A stretch of 64,000 bases of DNA from JAWSVE01 sp050789445. Lineage in GTDB: Bacteria; Pseudomonadota; Gammaproteobacteria; Pseudomonadales; Cellvibrionaceae. The notes under the pieces were generated by a model. It worked only from the letters and a program-made list of their open reading frames with translations. It had not been told where the DNA came from and made no database searches. The DNA lies in assembly GCA_050789445.1 (NCBI GenBank), contig JAILXR010000001.1, forward strand, positions 1,364,001 to 1,428,000, in the 5' to 3' direction. Below, in pieces: positions 46,132 to 55,478 of this stretch; positions within the stretch are counted from its first letter, which is position 1, and every line of letters starts with the position of its first letter. Made by a program: the position numbers and the translations under genes.

Positions 46132-46767
46132 TTACTCCTGCCCAGGTCTTTTAACGAGAACCTCATCAACTAGGCCATATTTTTTCGAGTCTTCTGCACT
46201 CATAAAGTTATCACGCTCTGTATCCACGCCAATTTGCTTAACCGTCTTACCGGTATGATGAGCGAGAAGTTCATTCAAGCGCTCTCTGATCTTTAAGATC
46301 TCCTGTGCATGAATGTGTATATCTGAGGCTTGCCCTTGGGCTCCACCACTTGGCTGGTGAATCATCGTTCTCGCATTACTAAGGCAAAAACGTTTGCCCT
46401 TAGCCCCTGCCGCCAACAAAAAACTACCCATACTACATGCTTGACCAATACAAATAGTACTCACATCAGGTTTGATAAACTGCATCGTGTCATAAATCGA
46501 CATACCAGCTGTCACAGAGCCACCCGGTGAATTGATATACAAGCTAATGTCTTTATCAGGGTTTTCAGCTTCTAGGAATAGTAGCTGAGCAACGATCAAA
46601 TTAGCCATGTAATCTTCAACTTGGCCGACCAAAAAGATGACTCGCTCTTTTAATAATCGAGAGTAGATATCTTGAATTCTTTCACCACGGGCATCCCGCT
46701 CGATAACATTTGGAATGACGATATTTGAAACATCAGGAGCTGTATTAATGTAATCAAAATTGCTCAT
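46132..46767 (-). CDS. clpP: ATP-dependent Clp protease proteolytic subunit ClpP
   Basis: This serine peptidase subunit forms a 14-mer chamber under ClpX or ClpA. With the start at 46767 (MSNFDYIN) it has 211 residues and the catalytic triad S112, H137 and D186, close to E. coli (S111, H136, D185). Motifs are NSPGGSVTAGMSIYD, GQACSMGSFLLAAG and MIHQPSGG. A frame open to 46851 would add 28 non-conserved residues. The chosen ATG is preceded by AAAGG at about 11 bases. It lies between tig and clpX as usual. Confidence 0.95.
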   Translation of the reverse strand: MSNFDYINTAPDVSNIVIPNVIERDARGERIQDIYSRLLKERVIFLVGQVEDYMANLIVAQLLFLEAENPDKDISLYINSPGGSVTAGMSIYDTMQFIKPDVSTICIGQACSMGSFLLAAGAKGKRFCLSNARTMIHQPSGGAQGQASDIHIHAQEILKIRERLNELLAHHTGKTVKQIGVDTERDNFMSAEDSKKYGLVDEVLVKRPGQE

Positions 46768-47036
46768 ATATGTACTAACCTTTACGCTCGATAAGTTTGG
46801 TTTGGAGACTATCAGTAACATATAGCCGACCCATTGCGGCCCGATTGTCACCTTGCTAGTAAATCAAAATAAACCAGTAAGTTAACAGCGATTTTTTCAC
46901 TGATAATCATGAGCTTAAACCCAGTTAAGCTGTTATGCCAGTCTAACTCACTTCAAATGTCACTGTAAGCAACAAAATAAAGCCTCTTAGGATGAAGACT
47001 GAGCAGGATTGATTAAAAACTAGGTAACTTGATGCT
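46768..47036. other. tig-clpP intergenic region
   Basis: About 270 bases without a credible gene lie upstream of clpP. They must hold the clpP promoter. No convincing sigma-32 motif was found here, unlike in front of lon. The tig terminator closes the region on the right. Confidence 0.45.
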
Positions 47037-47103
47037 AAAAAGGCCAGCTTCATCATGAGCCGCCACTATAAATTAATTGCGGTTAGATAAAACTGGCCTC
47101 TTT
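47037..47103 (-). terminator. Terminator of tig
   Basis: AAAAAGGCCAG (47037-47047) pairs with CTGGCCTCTTT (47093-47103) with one mismatch. Inside the long loop a smaller stem (CCGC with GCGG) can form, giving a branched hairpin. It lies about 22 bases after the trigger factor stop and ends in T on the minus strand. Confidence 0.72.
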
Positions 47104-47125
47104 GAAGTCTACGTTTTTTGAAAGA

Positions 47126-48445
47126 TTACTGCGCTGATTCTTGTTGTTTTTTGACAATATCTTCGTATGTGGATTTTTCTTCTTTAATTTTTGCCGAAGC
47201 TAGTAGTTTCTCAACAGCTTGTTCCTCTAGAACAACTGTTTCAACACTCGCTTTTGCATCTTGGTTTGTTGAGTAATAATCAATAACAGCTTGAGGCTCA
47301 TGATAAGTAGAAGCCATTTCAGCAACATGCTCAACGACCTTTTTATCATCAACTTTTAGCTCATGATTTTTAATATATTGACCCAAGACTAAACCAAGAC
47401 TAACTCGCTTTTTAGCTTGCTCTTCGAAAAGCGTGTCAGGTAGTAGTGAGGCCATATCCATACCTTGAGCTTGGCCGCCAAATTGCTGCAACATCTGCTT
47501 ACGCATTGTCTCGATTTCATTCGCAAGCAATGCTTTAGGAACGTCAACTTCATGCGCGTCTAACAATGAATCAAGAACTTGTGTTTTTACTTGATTCTTT
47601 TCTGCTGTACTTAATTCACGCTCCATATTTTTCTTCACTTCGGCACGGAAGGCTGTTTCACCACCTTCTTCAACACCGAATTTTTTGAAGAGTTCTTCAT
47701 CTATCGCTGGTAATTTTTGTTCTGCAACAGAATGCACTTTAACCGTAAATTCAACATCAGCGCCTTTTAATTCTTCAGCGTGATAATCTTCAGGGAAAGT
47801 CAATTTAAGAACTTTCTCATCACCTGCTTTCATCTTTTCAACCCCAGATTCAAATCCAGGAATCATAGAATTAGAACCAAGCACTAGAGTTTGATTTTCT
47901 GCTTGTCCGCCGGCAAATTCTTCACCGCCTTTCTTGCCATTAAAATCGATAACAACTTGGTCTCCATCTTTGGCTGCTCGTTTGACTGTTTCCCACGTCG
48001 CTTGTTGTTTGCGAAGGGAATCAATCATTGTATCGACATCTTTATCACCGATTGTCGCTACTGATTTAGTCACTGTTAAGCCGTCTAATTCTTTTAGTTC
48101 AACGTCAGGGTAAACTTCGATCGTGGCTACATACTCAAGATCTTCACCTTCAGTATTTTTTGTCGTATCAATTGAAGGCATACCAGCTGGCTGAATGTCC
48201 TCTTTCTTAAGCGCTTCGAAATACGTTTTATTAATCACTTCGCCTAATACTTCTTGACGAATCTCAGCTCCAAATTTTTGCTTCACAACTTTTAAAGGTA
48301 CTTTACCAGCACGAAAACCATTGACCCTGACTTTTTTAGAAGCATCTTGTATACGTTTGGTGACTTCGCCATCAATTTGAATCGCTGGAATACCCACAGT
48401 GATACGGCGTTCTAAGTTAGATGTTGTCTCAACAGAAACTTGCAT
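47126..48445 (-). CDS. tig: Trigger factor (ribosome-associated chaperone and prolyl isomerase)
   Basis: Trigger factor binds ribosomal protein L23 at the exit tunnel and shields nascent chains. The 439-residue protein has the ribosome-docking GFRAGKVP (43-50), a FKBP-type prolyl isomerase domain (about 150-245; DGDQVVIDFNGKKGGEEFAG) and the large C-terminal helical chaperone domain. Start 48445 (MQVSVETTSN) gives the family N-terminus and sits 6 bases after GAGGAC; the frame is open to 48469. Length is near E. coli (432). The tRNA-Leu gene upstream and clpP downstream are the expected neighbours. Confidence 0.96.
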   Translation of the reverse strand: MQVSVETTSNLERRITVGIPAIQIDGEVTKRIQDASKKVRVNGFRAGKVPLKVVKQKFGAEIRQEVLGEVINKTYFEALKKEDIQPAGMPSIDTTKNTEGEDLEYVATIEVYPDVELKELDGLTVTKSVATIGDKDVDTMIDSLRKQQATWETVKRAAKDGDQVVIDFNGKKGGEEFAGGQAENQTLVLGSNSMIPGFESGVEKMKAGDEKVLKLTFPEDYHAEELKGADVEFTVKVHSVAEQKLPAIDEELFKKFGVEEGGETAFRAEVKKNMERELSTAEKNQVKTQVLDSLLDAHEVDVPKALLANEIETMRKQMLQQFGGQAQGMDMASLLPDTLFEEQAKKRVSLGLVLGQYIKNHELKVDDKKVVEHVAEMASTYHEPQAVIDYYSTNQDAKASVETVVLEEQAVEKLLASAKIKEEKSTYEDIVKKQQESAQ

Positions 48446-48560
48446 GCTGTCCTCGTAAAATAAATTCATGATATTAGTTGTGTGGGAATACTTTCATTCA
48501 ATTGGCCGCTTTATTAAGCAGTAAGAATGAAAGCAATTCAAAGGTAACAAATGACTAATC

Positions 48561-48579
48561 ATGAGTGGATATCACTCAT
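48561..48579. repeat. Inverted repeat between tRNA-Leu and tig
   Basis: ATGAGTG (48561-48567) and CACTCAT (48573-48579) form a perfect 7-bp stem around GATAT, 10 bases beyond the tRNA 3' end on the minus strand. No clear T-run follows. It may help tRNA 3' processing or be a leader hairpin of tig. Confidence 0.5.
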
Positions 48580-48588
48580 TAAAAATAT

Positions 48589-48673
<85 letters not shown>

Positions 48674-48946
48674 AAAAGACTTCTTATAATCCGAACTAGC
48701 TTGCTTTCCTAAACTGAACCAACTCTCTCTAACTTGTTGATTTTTATAGTTAAATTAAAGAAAAACACACTTGCTCACTGACAAGGGGTGGAGATTGTGC
48801 CACAGTCCCAGAAGAGGTTCAACTAACGCTGACTCTCATTCGTTTAATCACTCAGAAATGGGTCTTAAAAACGTTAGAAAAACCACCCAAAATCCCCAAA
48901 AGACACCTAATCAGTTCAGTTAGATGGGTTGGTATTGGCCAAAAAT

Positions 48947-50332
48947 TCAATCAACAGGAGTCGCTATCAGTAAGATGGCGTTATCTGAACTGCTCTCGAC
49001 CTTAATCGCATCCACAGCCCCCCCAACAAGCATCGCCTGTTCAGAATTTAAAGACGAGCCATTCACCGTTAAATTTCCCATGATGGATATCACAATGCCG
49101 TATCTGTCATTCAACTCTACAGTCAAAGAGCCGGCGGTGAGGAAAGTCGCCCTCACCACTTCAAAGTCGTCAAATTTAACTACGGACTCTAGCGTATAAG
49201 TTGAATCATTTTCTAACAGTTCGAGCGTGGGCAATGACGGGGCATCAAGAGTGACTAACTCCATGGCTGATTCAGTATCCCAATGATTTTGAGTTAAGAC
49301 CTTTTGCGCGAAGGATAAGATTTTTCTTTCATAAACTGGCGTTTGAAATTCAATGGTTCGAACACCATGCATGAGGCAGTGTGGTGTGAGTGTAGGCACT
49401 TTAATCACATCACCCACTTTAAGCGACTGGATATTAATAAAACTTTCCATCTCTAAGCGCAAACTCATTTCCTTCTTTTGTAAGGAGCTATCTATAATCG
49501 ATAGCCATCCTTGCAACGTTTGAGCGCTCACTGGCTCATTCAAGCCAATATTTTCTTGTATGCGACAGTCATCTAGTTGTTTATCAATCTCGATTCTGAC
49601 TTGCCGGTAGTTCTCTACGGCTTTGGTATACGCTTGTTTAAATGCTGTATCATCGGTAAATACTCTACGCTTTGATTGATCAAAACCGAATTTAATCCCA
49701 CCTTCACCTTTTGGCCACGCATCCTCATCTATATTAGTAACGACATACACTTCTCTTTTCTCTTCATGCATTTCGAAATACAAATCACCAAAAACCGGTT
49801 CAGGCAAGGGGTCTAGAATTTTCAATAAGATTAGCGAAGTGTTTTTTTGATCTAACCAATATTTTTCACCGATAGATAAAAGCCAAGGAAGCGGAATTGC
49901 GTAGTGCCCATCACTTGCCAAGGACTGCCCTCTTTCCTCTATTCCTGAATACCACACCTCTTTACCCCACGGCTTGGGAATATTAATGGGCTGCAATAAA
50001 ATCGGTTGATCAAAAACAAAAAAAGGCAATTGATGTTTTTGACAAAGGTTAGAAATAAAAAGAAAGTTTGGTTCTATTGAAAAAAGTGCTTTCTCAAAAT
50101 TATTATTTTCTGAAAATACAGTCACTGCAAGCTGAACCTCTTCTGCTCGACGCTCAATAAAGATCAAAGCGGACAATGTTTTCACAGGAGATTTTGGCAG
50201 GTAATATTGCGCGAAAGGATATTCTATAAGAAACACATCACTATCGAAGCGAGACCGTTGAAAATCAAGAAGCCGCCGATCAATAATCTCGACGGGATTG
50301 GCCGATTTAATTCTTTCTACGTGAATATTCAA
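48947..50332 (-). CDS. Cupin protein resembling type I phosphomannose isomerase
   Basis: This 461-residue cytoplasmic protein shows pieces of the mannose-6-phosphate isomerase fold: INIPKPWGKEVWYSG near 118-130, a helical insertion with YFEMHEEKREVYVVT near 190-205, and later VGDVIKVPTLTPHCLMHGV near 335-350 with FQTPVYERKILSFAQ, and a final cupin-like beta domain (about 410-461). The overall order fits type I isomerases, but the first 115 residues differ and the identity of all metal ligands cannot be confirmed by eye. It could be an isomerase or a sugar-binding relative. It stands alone between tRNA-Leu and fadA, with no sugar genes near. Confidence 0.6.
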   Translation of the reverse strand: MNIHVERIKSANPVEIIDRRLLDFQRSRFDSDVFLIEYPFAQYYLPKSPVKTLSALIFIERRAEEVQLAVTVFSENNNFEKALFSIEPNFLFISNLCQKHQLPFFVFDQPILLQPINIPKPWGKEVWYSGIEERGQSLASDGHYAIPLPWLLSIGEKYWLDQKNTSLILLKILDPLPEPVFGDLYFEMHEEKREVYVVTNIDEDAWPKGEGGIKFGFDQSKRRVFTDDTAFKQAYTKAVENYRQVRIEIDKQLDDCRIQENIGLNEPVSAQTLQGWLSIIDSSLQKKEMSLRLEMESFINIQSLKVGDVIKVPTLTPHCLMHGVRTIEFQTPVYERKILSFAQKVLTQNHWDTESAMELVTLDAPSLPTLELLENDSTYTLESVVKFDDFEVVRATFLTAGSLTVELNDRYGIVISIMGNLTVNGSSLNSEQAMLVGGAVDAIKVESSSDNAILLIATPVD

Positions 50333-50444
50333 AAAGATTCCAAGCGCTACAATTAGTCAGCTACAGCAGTAAAATGAACGCGAACTATAACTTACTTCGT
50401 CGATTTCGTAAAAATAGAAACCTTTTCCCACCAAAATTAAGGGC

Positions 50445-50500
50445 AAAAAAAACCGCAAGTAACTCACACAGCGTAGAAACTGTTATGAATACTTTGCGGT
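50445..50500 (-). terminator. Terminator of fadA
   Basis: TACTTTGCGGT (50490-50500) pairs with ACCGCAAGTA (50452-50461) over 10 bp with one bulged base. On the minus strand it is followed by eight T, 64 bases after the fadA stop. It has a 28-base loop. Confidence 0.8.
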
Positions 50501-50563
50501 CGGTCAGCTCAATGCTTAAATTTCCTGCTTGAACCCTATCTGATCCCTGATTACGCTATAGAA

Positions 50564-51742
50564 CTAATTTAAACGCTCAACAATCGTTGAAATACCTTGC
50601 CCTAAACCAACACACATTGTTGATAGACCAATGGTTGCGTCTTTTTCTTCCATGATGGTGAGTAAAGAACCAGTGATTCGAGTGCCTGAACAGCCTAAAG
50701 GATGACCGAGTGCAATTGCACCACCGTTAAGATTCACTTTTTCATCAACGACATCTGTTAATTTTAAATCTTTTAGGACCGGTAAACTTTGCGCCGCAAA
50801 TGCTTCGTTAAGTTCGATAATATCCATATCATCAATTGTCATATTTACGCGCTTCAATGCTTTTTGAGTCGCCGGTACAGGGCCATAACCCATGATTGAC
50901 GGATCAACACCTGCAATTCCTGTTGAAATAATTTTCGCTAACGGCTTCAAGCCTAATGCCTGAGCTTTTTCCGCTGACATGATTAACATCACCGAAGCAC
51001 CATCGGATAATTGCGATGAAGTTCCCGCTGTTACTTTTCCATTTTTAGGATCGAATACAGGCCGCAAACCAGAAAGTGCTTCTAGATTTGTTTCCGGACG
51101 AATCGTTTCATCCTGCTTCACCATAATTGGAAAACCATTTTCATCATGACCCGGTACACCAAAAATTTCTCGATCAAATTTACCGCTCTCACGTGCCTGA
51201 TGTGCAAGCTGATGAGAACGAACGGCAAACTTGTCCATATCTTCTCGACTGATGCCATGAAGCATCGCTAAATATTCTGCTGTCATTCCCATGCTCCCTG
51301 CTGCTTTTGCAACTGAGCGCCCCATTAATGGATTTGGATCAACGCCTTCGGTCATACTGAGATGACCGAGATGCTCATGACCACCAACGACATAAACATC
51401 ACCTTGGCCAGATGAAATATTAGCTGCAGCAATATGCATCGCCGTCATTGACGAACCACATAAACGATTGACTGTTTGACCAGGAACGGTGTGAGGAAGA
51501 TTGGCTAACAACCAAATGTTCCGACCAACATTGAAACCGTTTTCTTCGCGCTGAATGACACAACCCCAAATAAAATCATCGACCTCTTCAGGATTTAATG
51601 CTTCATTTCGCCCCAACAAGCCTTTTAAGATTTCAGCCGAAATCGTATCGCCACGAACATTTCGAAAACAACCATTTTTTGAACGGCCCATTGCGCTACG
51701 ACCATAATCTACAATTACTGCGTCTCTAGGATTTAAAGCCAC
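50564..51742 (-). CDS. fadA: 3-ketoacyl-CoA thiolase FadA
   Basis: FadA performs the last step of fatty-acid beta-oxidation, cleaving 3-ketoacyl-CoA to acetyl-CoA. The 392-residue protein has the nucleophile C95 in NRLCGSSMTAMH, the ELNEAFA motif, GHPLGCSG and the second Cys in MCVGLGQG. Start is GTG (51742), 9 bases after AGGAG. It follows fadB by 67 bases on the same strand and forms the multienzyme complex with it. Confidence 0.96.
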   Translation of the reverse strand: MALNPRDAVIVDYGRSAMGRSKNGCFRNVRGDTISAEILKGLLGRNEALNPEEVDDFIWGCVIQREENGFNVGRNIWLLANLPHTVPGQTVNRLCGSSMTAMHIAAANISSGQGDVYVVGGHEHLGHLSMTEGVDPNPLMGRSVAKAAGSMGMTAEYLAMLHGISREDMDKFAVRSHQLAHQARESGKFDREIFGVPGHDENGFPIMVKQDETIRPETNLEALSGLRPVFDPKNGKVTAGTSSQLSDGASVMLIMSAEKAQALGLKPLAKIISTGIAGVDPSIMGYGPVPATQKALKRVNMTIDDMDIIELNEAFAAQSLPVLKDLKLTDVVDEKVNLNGGAIALGHPLGCSGTRITGSLLTIMEEKDATIGLSTMCVGLGQGISTIVERLN

Positions 51743-51809
51743 AAGTTTTCTCCTATTTCAGAATTTGTTTGCATAATGTTTTAAAAAACATTGAGATTAT
51801 TAAAAACAT

Positions 51810-53960
51810 TTACGCGTAATATTTACCGTTGTTAGCGGCTTTCTCTCGCATGGAATCAGTAGCTTCATAAACTCCACCAAGCGCTTTGTGTGCATCCGCC
51901 ATATCACAAATTGCCTGAGCGCCAATTGAATCGATCCAAGCAAACAAGCCACCGCGGAAGGGAGGAAAACCAATTCCGTAAACCAAAGCCATATCAGCCT
52001 CAGCCGGACTTTCCACTATACCTTCATCGACACACCGTGCTAATTCAGTAGCCATTGGCACCATCATACGAGCAAGAATTTCTTCATCGCTGTACTCTTT
52101 TGGTGCTGCAACATGCGGTTTAATTAGCTCAAGAACTTCTGGACTGCTGACTTTTTTCGGTTTGCCACGCTTATCAGTTTCATATTGATAAAAGCCCTGT
52201 TTGTTTTTCTGACCTAACCGACCGGCTTCAAACAGCACTTCAACAACATCTTTAAATTCTTTACTCATACGATCAGGAAAACCTTCTGCCATCACATTCC
52301 CAGCATGAACACCCGTATCAAGACCAACAACATCTAATAAATACGCAGGACCCATTGGCCACCCCCAACGCTCCATCACTTTATCGACTTGCTCATAGCT
52401 TGCGCCATCGCGAACTAGCATCGAAAAACCAGCAAAATAAGGGAATAAAACACGGTTCACTAAAAACCCAGGACAATCTTTTACGACAACCGCTTTTTTA
52501 CCCATGGCATTTGCATAAGCTACTGTTCTCGCAATCGCTGTATCAGATGTTTTTGACCCTCGAATAACTTCAACTAAAGGCATGGCATGGACAGGATTGA
52601 AAAAATGCATTCCGCAAAAATTTTCAGGACGCTTTAACGGCTGTGCAAGAAAATCAATTGAGATAGTAGAGGTATTTGACGCGATGATTGTGTCGTCTGT
52701 CACTTTCGTTTCAACTTCAGACAAAACAGCGTGTTTCACTTTTGGATTTTCAACAACGGCTTCAACAATAATATCTAAATTTTCAAATCCACTGTAGTCC
52801 AATGAAGGATCAATATTATTCAGCACTTTTCCCATCTCGGTTGCAGACATACGACCACGATCAACTCGCTTGGCTAATAATTTATTCGCTTCGTCTAAAC
52901 CAAGATCGATACCTGCCTGATTGATATCTTTCATCACAATTGGAACGCCTTTCAAAGCAGACTGGTAAGCAATACCCCCGCCCATAATACCAGCACCTAA
53001 AACTGCTGAACGCTCAACTTTTTTATCGGCTTTCTTTGCCCACGCTTTTGCTTTTTTACCTAACAGCTGGTCATTTAAAAAGATGCCGACTAATGCACGT
53101 GCAACAGGCGTTTGAGCTAATTTGACAAAACCTTTTGTCTCGACAGCTAATGCCTCATCTCTTGATAAAGACGAAGACTTTTGCATGACTTTAATAGCTT
53201 CTACCGGCGCAGGATAATTAGGGCCTGCTGTACCGCCAACAAATGCTTTTGATGTTTCAAAAGACATCATTGTTTCCATCATATTCATCGGTAATGGAGA
53301 CACCTTTTGTACACGTCGAGATTTATAATCTAAATTCCCTGCGATGCACTGCTTTACTGTATGCAAGGCTGCATCTCTTACTTTCTCTGTATCAACTACA
53401 GAATCGACAGCACCTACTTTTAGTGCTTCTCCGGCGCGCTGATCTTTTGCACTGGCAATCCAGGCGATAGCCGTATCCGCTCCAGTTATTCGCGGCATAC
53501 GAACTGTTCCACCCCAACCTGGAAGGATTCCTAGCTGAACTTCAGGAAAACCTACTTTTGCATCTTTCGATAAAATTCGATAATCACATGCTAAAGCAAA
53601 TTCAAAACCGCCACCTAATGCATAGCCATTAATGGCCGCAACAACAGGAAAAGGTAATTCTTCAAGGCGACAATTATTCACATTATTGTCTTTTAGCATT
53701 TCAGCAATGGCATCAGGCCCAGCATCAAAAACACCGCCAAACTCGGTAATATCAGCACCGACAATAAAAACATTTTTTGCACTAGTCGCAATCAAGCCTT
53801 TAACATCTGTATTTTTTTCAAGAGCGCTAATAGCTTCACTCAACTCTTTGACGACTTCAGTGCTAAATTTATTGACTGATTCATTTTTCAAATCAAATTT
53901 GAGTTCTGCGATATTGTCATCGAGTAACTCAACAGTTATGGCATTGCCAGCGTATATCAT
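51810..53960 (-). CDS. fadB: Fatty oxidation complex alpha subunit FadB
   Basis: This 716-residue protein carries enoyl-CoA hydratase/isomerase activity (about 1-190; NVFIVGADITEF, GYALGGGFEFALACD) and 3-hydroxyacyl-CoA dehydrogenase activity (about 310-490; GAGIMGGGIAYQSAL, then HFFNPVHAMPLVEVI). It catalyses the middle steps of beta-oxidation. Two ATG codons are adjacent. I prefer the second, at 53960, because AGAGG then lies at a good distance and the N-terminus MIYAGNAITV resembles E. coli MLYKGDTL. It is the first gene of fadBA. Length is close to E. coli (729). Confidence 0.96.
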   Translation of the reverse strand: MIYAGNAITVELLDDNIAELKFDLKNESVNKFSTEVVKELSEAISALEKNTDVKGLIATSAKNVFIVGADITEFGGVFDAGPDAIAEMLKDNNVNNCRLEELPFPVVAAINGYALGGGFEFALACDYRILSKDAKVGFPEVQLGILPGWGGTVRMPRITGADTAIAWIASAKDQRAGEALKVGAVDSVVDTEKVRDAALHTVKQCIAGNLDYKSRRVQKVSPLPMNMMETMMSFETSKAFVGGTAGPNYPAPVEAIKVMQKSSSLSRDEALAVETKGFVKLAQTPVARALVGIFLNDQLLGKKAKAWAKKADKKVERSAVLGAGIMGGGIAYQSALKGVPIVMKDINQAGIDLGLDEANKLLAKRVDRGRMSATEMGKVLNNIDPSLDYSGFENLDIIVEAVVENPKVKHAVLSEVETKVTDDTIIASNTSTISIDFLAQPLKRPENFCGMHFFNPVHAMPLVEVIRGSKTSDTAIARTVAYANAMGKKAVVVKDCPGFLVNRVLFPYFAGFSMLVRDGASYEQVDKVMERWGWPMGPAYLLDVVGLDTGVHAGNVMAEGFPDRMSKEFKDVVEVLFEAGRLGQKNKQGFYQYETDKRGKPKKVSSPEVLELIKPHVAAPKEYSDEEILARMMVPMATELARCVDEGIVESPAEADMALVYGIGFPPFRGGLFAWIDSIGAQAICDMADAHKALGGVYEATDSMREKAANNGKYYA

Positions 53961-54622
53961 CATTGGCCTCTTTAAGTTTATGAATGTTATTTCAATATTT
54001 TTTCCAAGAAAATTATTAAGATAACTTGATAGTGTTTAAATGAAAGAACTTTTTCAGCTTAGCTTCTACTAGTTTGTGATGGTGAAACAGCCGCACGTTA
54101 TAGCCTACACCCTTTATGGTGTGTGTTTTATTATTGCTGTGTCATCTGCCAATGAGAGTCACTTCAGCTAACTCAGCAATTTCAATTAATGACTACTTTT
54201 CAAACGAAGCCAACCAATCATAGATTACCCATTCAGTTATTTCGAAAGGGTTTGCTTATTAAACCAAATAAAATTCAGTGCTAAGCAACTAAGCCGTCAG
54301 TGTAAGTGATTAACAACGCGGCAAAACTACACGACTAAAACCCTGAATACAAAGAACAAATCTATGAAATGACAACCAAAAGTAAATATAGAACCACTGG
54401 AAGCCTTTTATGGTGAACTTATCTATTAATCACTCAGAACGAACCCTGCAAACAATCAGGGAAACTCACCAAGTATTATAAGCACCTACAAAACAGTGCA
54501 CGATGAGATAAGGGGTACTCTATACGAAGAAATGGGACTGTAAAAGCTTTTCTGGTCAATTTCTACGAACGATCAGTCAAATTTCGCCCATAAAAAAGGG
54601 TTAGCGAGATTAACTAACTCAT
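53961..54622. other. Gene-free stretch upstream of fadB
   Basis: About 660 bases between the fadB start and the stop of the XRE-cupin gene, both minus strand. No reading frame, RNA gene or clear repeat is recognised. It must carry the fadBA promoter. No site resembling the Pseudomonas PsrA operator (GAAAC-GTTTC type) was seen, so control by another regulator is likely. Confidence 0.5.
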
Positions 54623-55177
54623 TCATTTACCAGGTAAAATTGCAGAAATGACCTCCGCTTCTGTCTTCCCGACATTTTTAAATCGGTGGGGGCGAGCGCG
54701 CTCAAAGTAGAAGCCATCGCCGTCAGAGAGTACACCCACTTCCCCGCCAACAGTCACTTCCACAGAACCACGGCTAACAAAACCGACCATCTCGCCTTTG
54801 CTCATTAATAATTCTTCGCCGGTATCACCACCAAGAGGGAAACATTCTCGCGTCATTTTAATTGCACTATTTCCACCGCGAGTTGTAATGATAGTACGAA
54901 CCAAACCTTCCTGATCTTTACTCGAAATATTATCGTTTTTATAAAAGACCTTAATTTGCATATCAAGATCTAGAGAAAAGAAATCAGCCAAAGACATAGG
55001 CACACCATCAAGTACCTTTTGCAGTGAATTAACAGAAGGGCTGACTTGACCATGCTCGATCATTGAAATTGCGCTATGCGGAACACCTGCTCTCTTGGCA
55101 AGTTGTCGCTGGGACCATCCATTTAACTTACGAAGCACAAGCATTCTTGCGCCAATATCAGTATTCACTAAAGCCAT
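54623..55177 (-). CDS. XRE-family regulator with C-terminal cupin domain
   Basis: This 184-residue protein has an N-terminal helix-turn-helix (about 8-65; WSQRQLAKRAGVPHSAISMIEHG) and a C-terminal cupin sensor (about 110-182; EMVGFVSRGSVEVTVGGEV, then RPHRFKNVG). The design matches PuuR-type regulators, which respond to small metabolites such as polyamines or amino acids. No catabolic operon of that kind is adjacent. The gene lies alone between fadB and fabY, and its target is not evident. A weak binding site precedes the ATG. Confidence 0.88.
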   Translation of the reverse strand: MALVNTDIGARMLVLRKLNGWSQRQLAKRAGVPHSAISMIEHGQVSPSVNSLQKVLDGVPMSLADFFSLDLDMQIKVFYKNDNISSKDQEGLVRTIITTRGGNSAIKMTRECFPLGGDTGEELLMSKGEMVGFVSRGSVEVTVGGEVGVLSDGDGFYFERARPHRFKNVGKTEAEVISAILPGK

Positions 55178-55340
55178 CCACCGTCATCTTTTAGAACGCA
55201 GAGACGTTAACAAAAACTAGGATACTTAAGCAATCACTACTGGCTACGAATAGATAATTTATTGATATAAATAAGGATTTAATAATTCGCTCGCAAAAAT
55301 TATTAAATATAATGAAGCGCTGGCACAAAAACATTGGCGT

Positions 55341-55361
55341 GTTATTTAGAATTCAAATAAC
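55341..55361. repeat. Palindrome upstream of the XRE-cupin gene
   Basis: GTTATTT (55341-55347) and AAATAAC (55355-55361) flank a central AGAATTC. It lies about 165 bases before the regulator start and could be an autoregulatory operator, which is an inference from symmetry only. Confidence 0.45.
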
Positions 55362-55384
55362 GGATGATTTAGATGACACAAGCG

Positions 55385-55416
55385 GTACGCTCCTCTGCCG
55401 ATTTTTATTAGCGTAC
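55385..55416 (-). repeat. Inverted repeat downstream of fabY
   Basis: GTACGCT (55385-55391) and AGCGTAC (55410-55416) form a 7-bp stem with an 18-base loop, about 60 bases after the fabY stop. There is no T-run, so it is a weak candidate for transcript-end protection rather than a clean terminator. Confidence 0.4.
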
Positions 55417-55478
55417 GAATTGATCGCTAAATCTAGGCAATAAAAAAATCCTCTAATAAAAAATGATCAATCCAAGCT

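Larger units (their letters stand above)
55178..55478. other. fabY - XRE regulator intergenic region
   Basis: About 300 bases hold two inverted repeats (55341-55361 and 55385-55416) and no gene. The left part must contain the promoter of the XRE-cupin regulator, and the right part the 3' end of the fabY transcript. Confidence 0.45.

Noticed and set aside
54590..54618. Terminator of the XRE-cupin gene
   Set aside because: The 5-bp stem GTTAG/CTAAC with a T-run on the minus strand is too weak to call with confidence.
53961..54622. PsrA-type operator before fadBA
   Set aside because: No GAAAC-GTTTC type site was found in the region.
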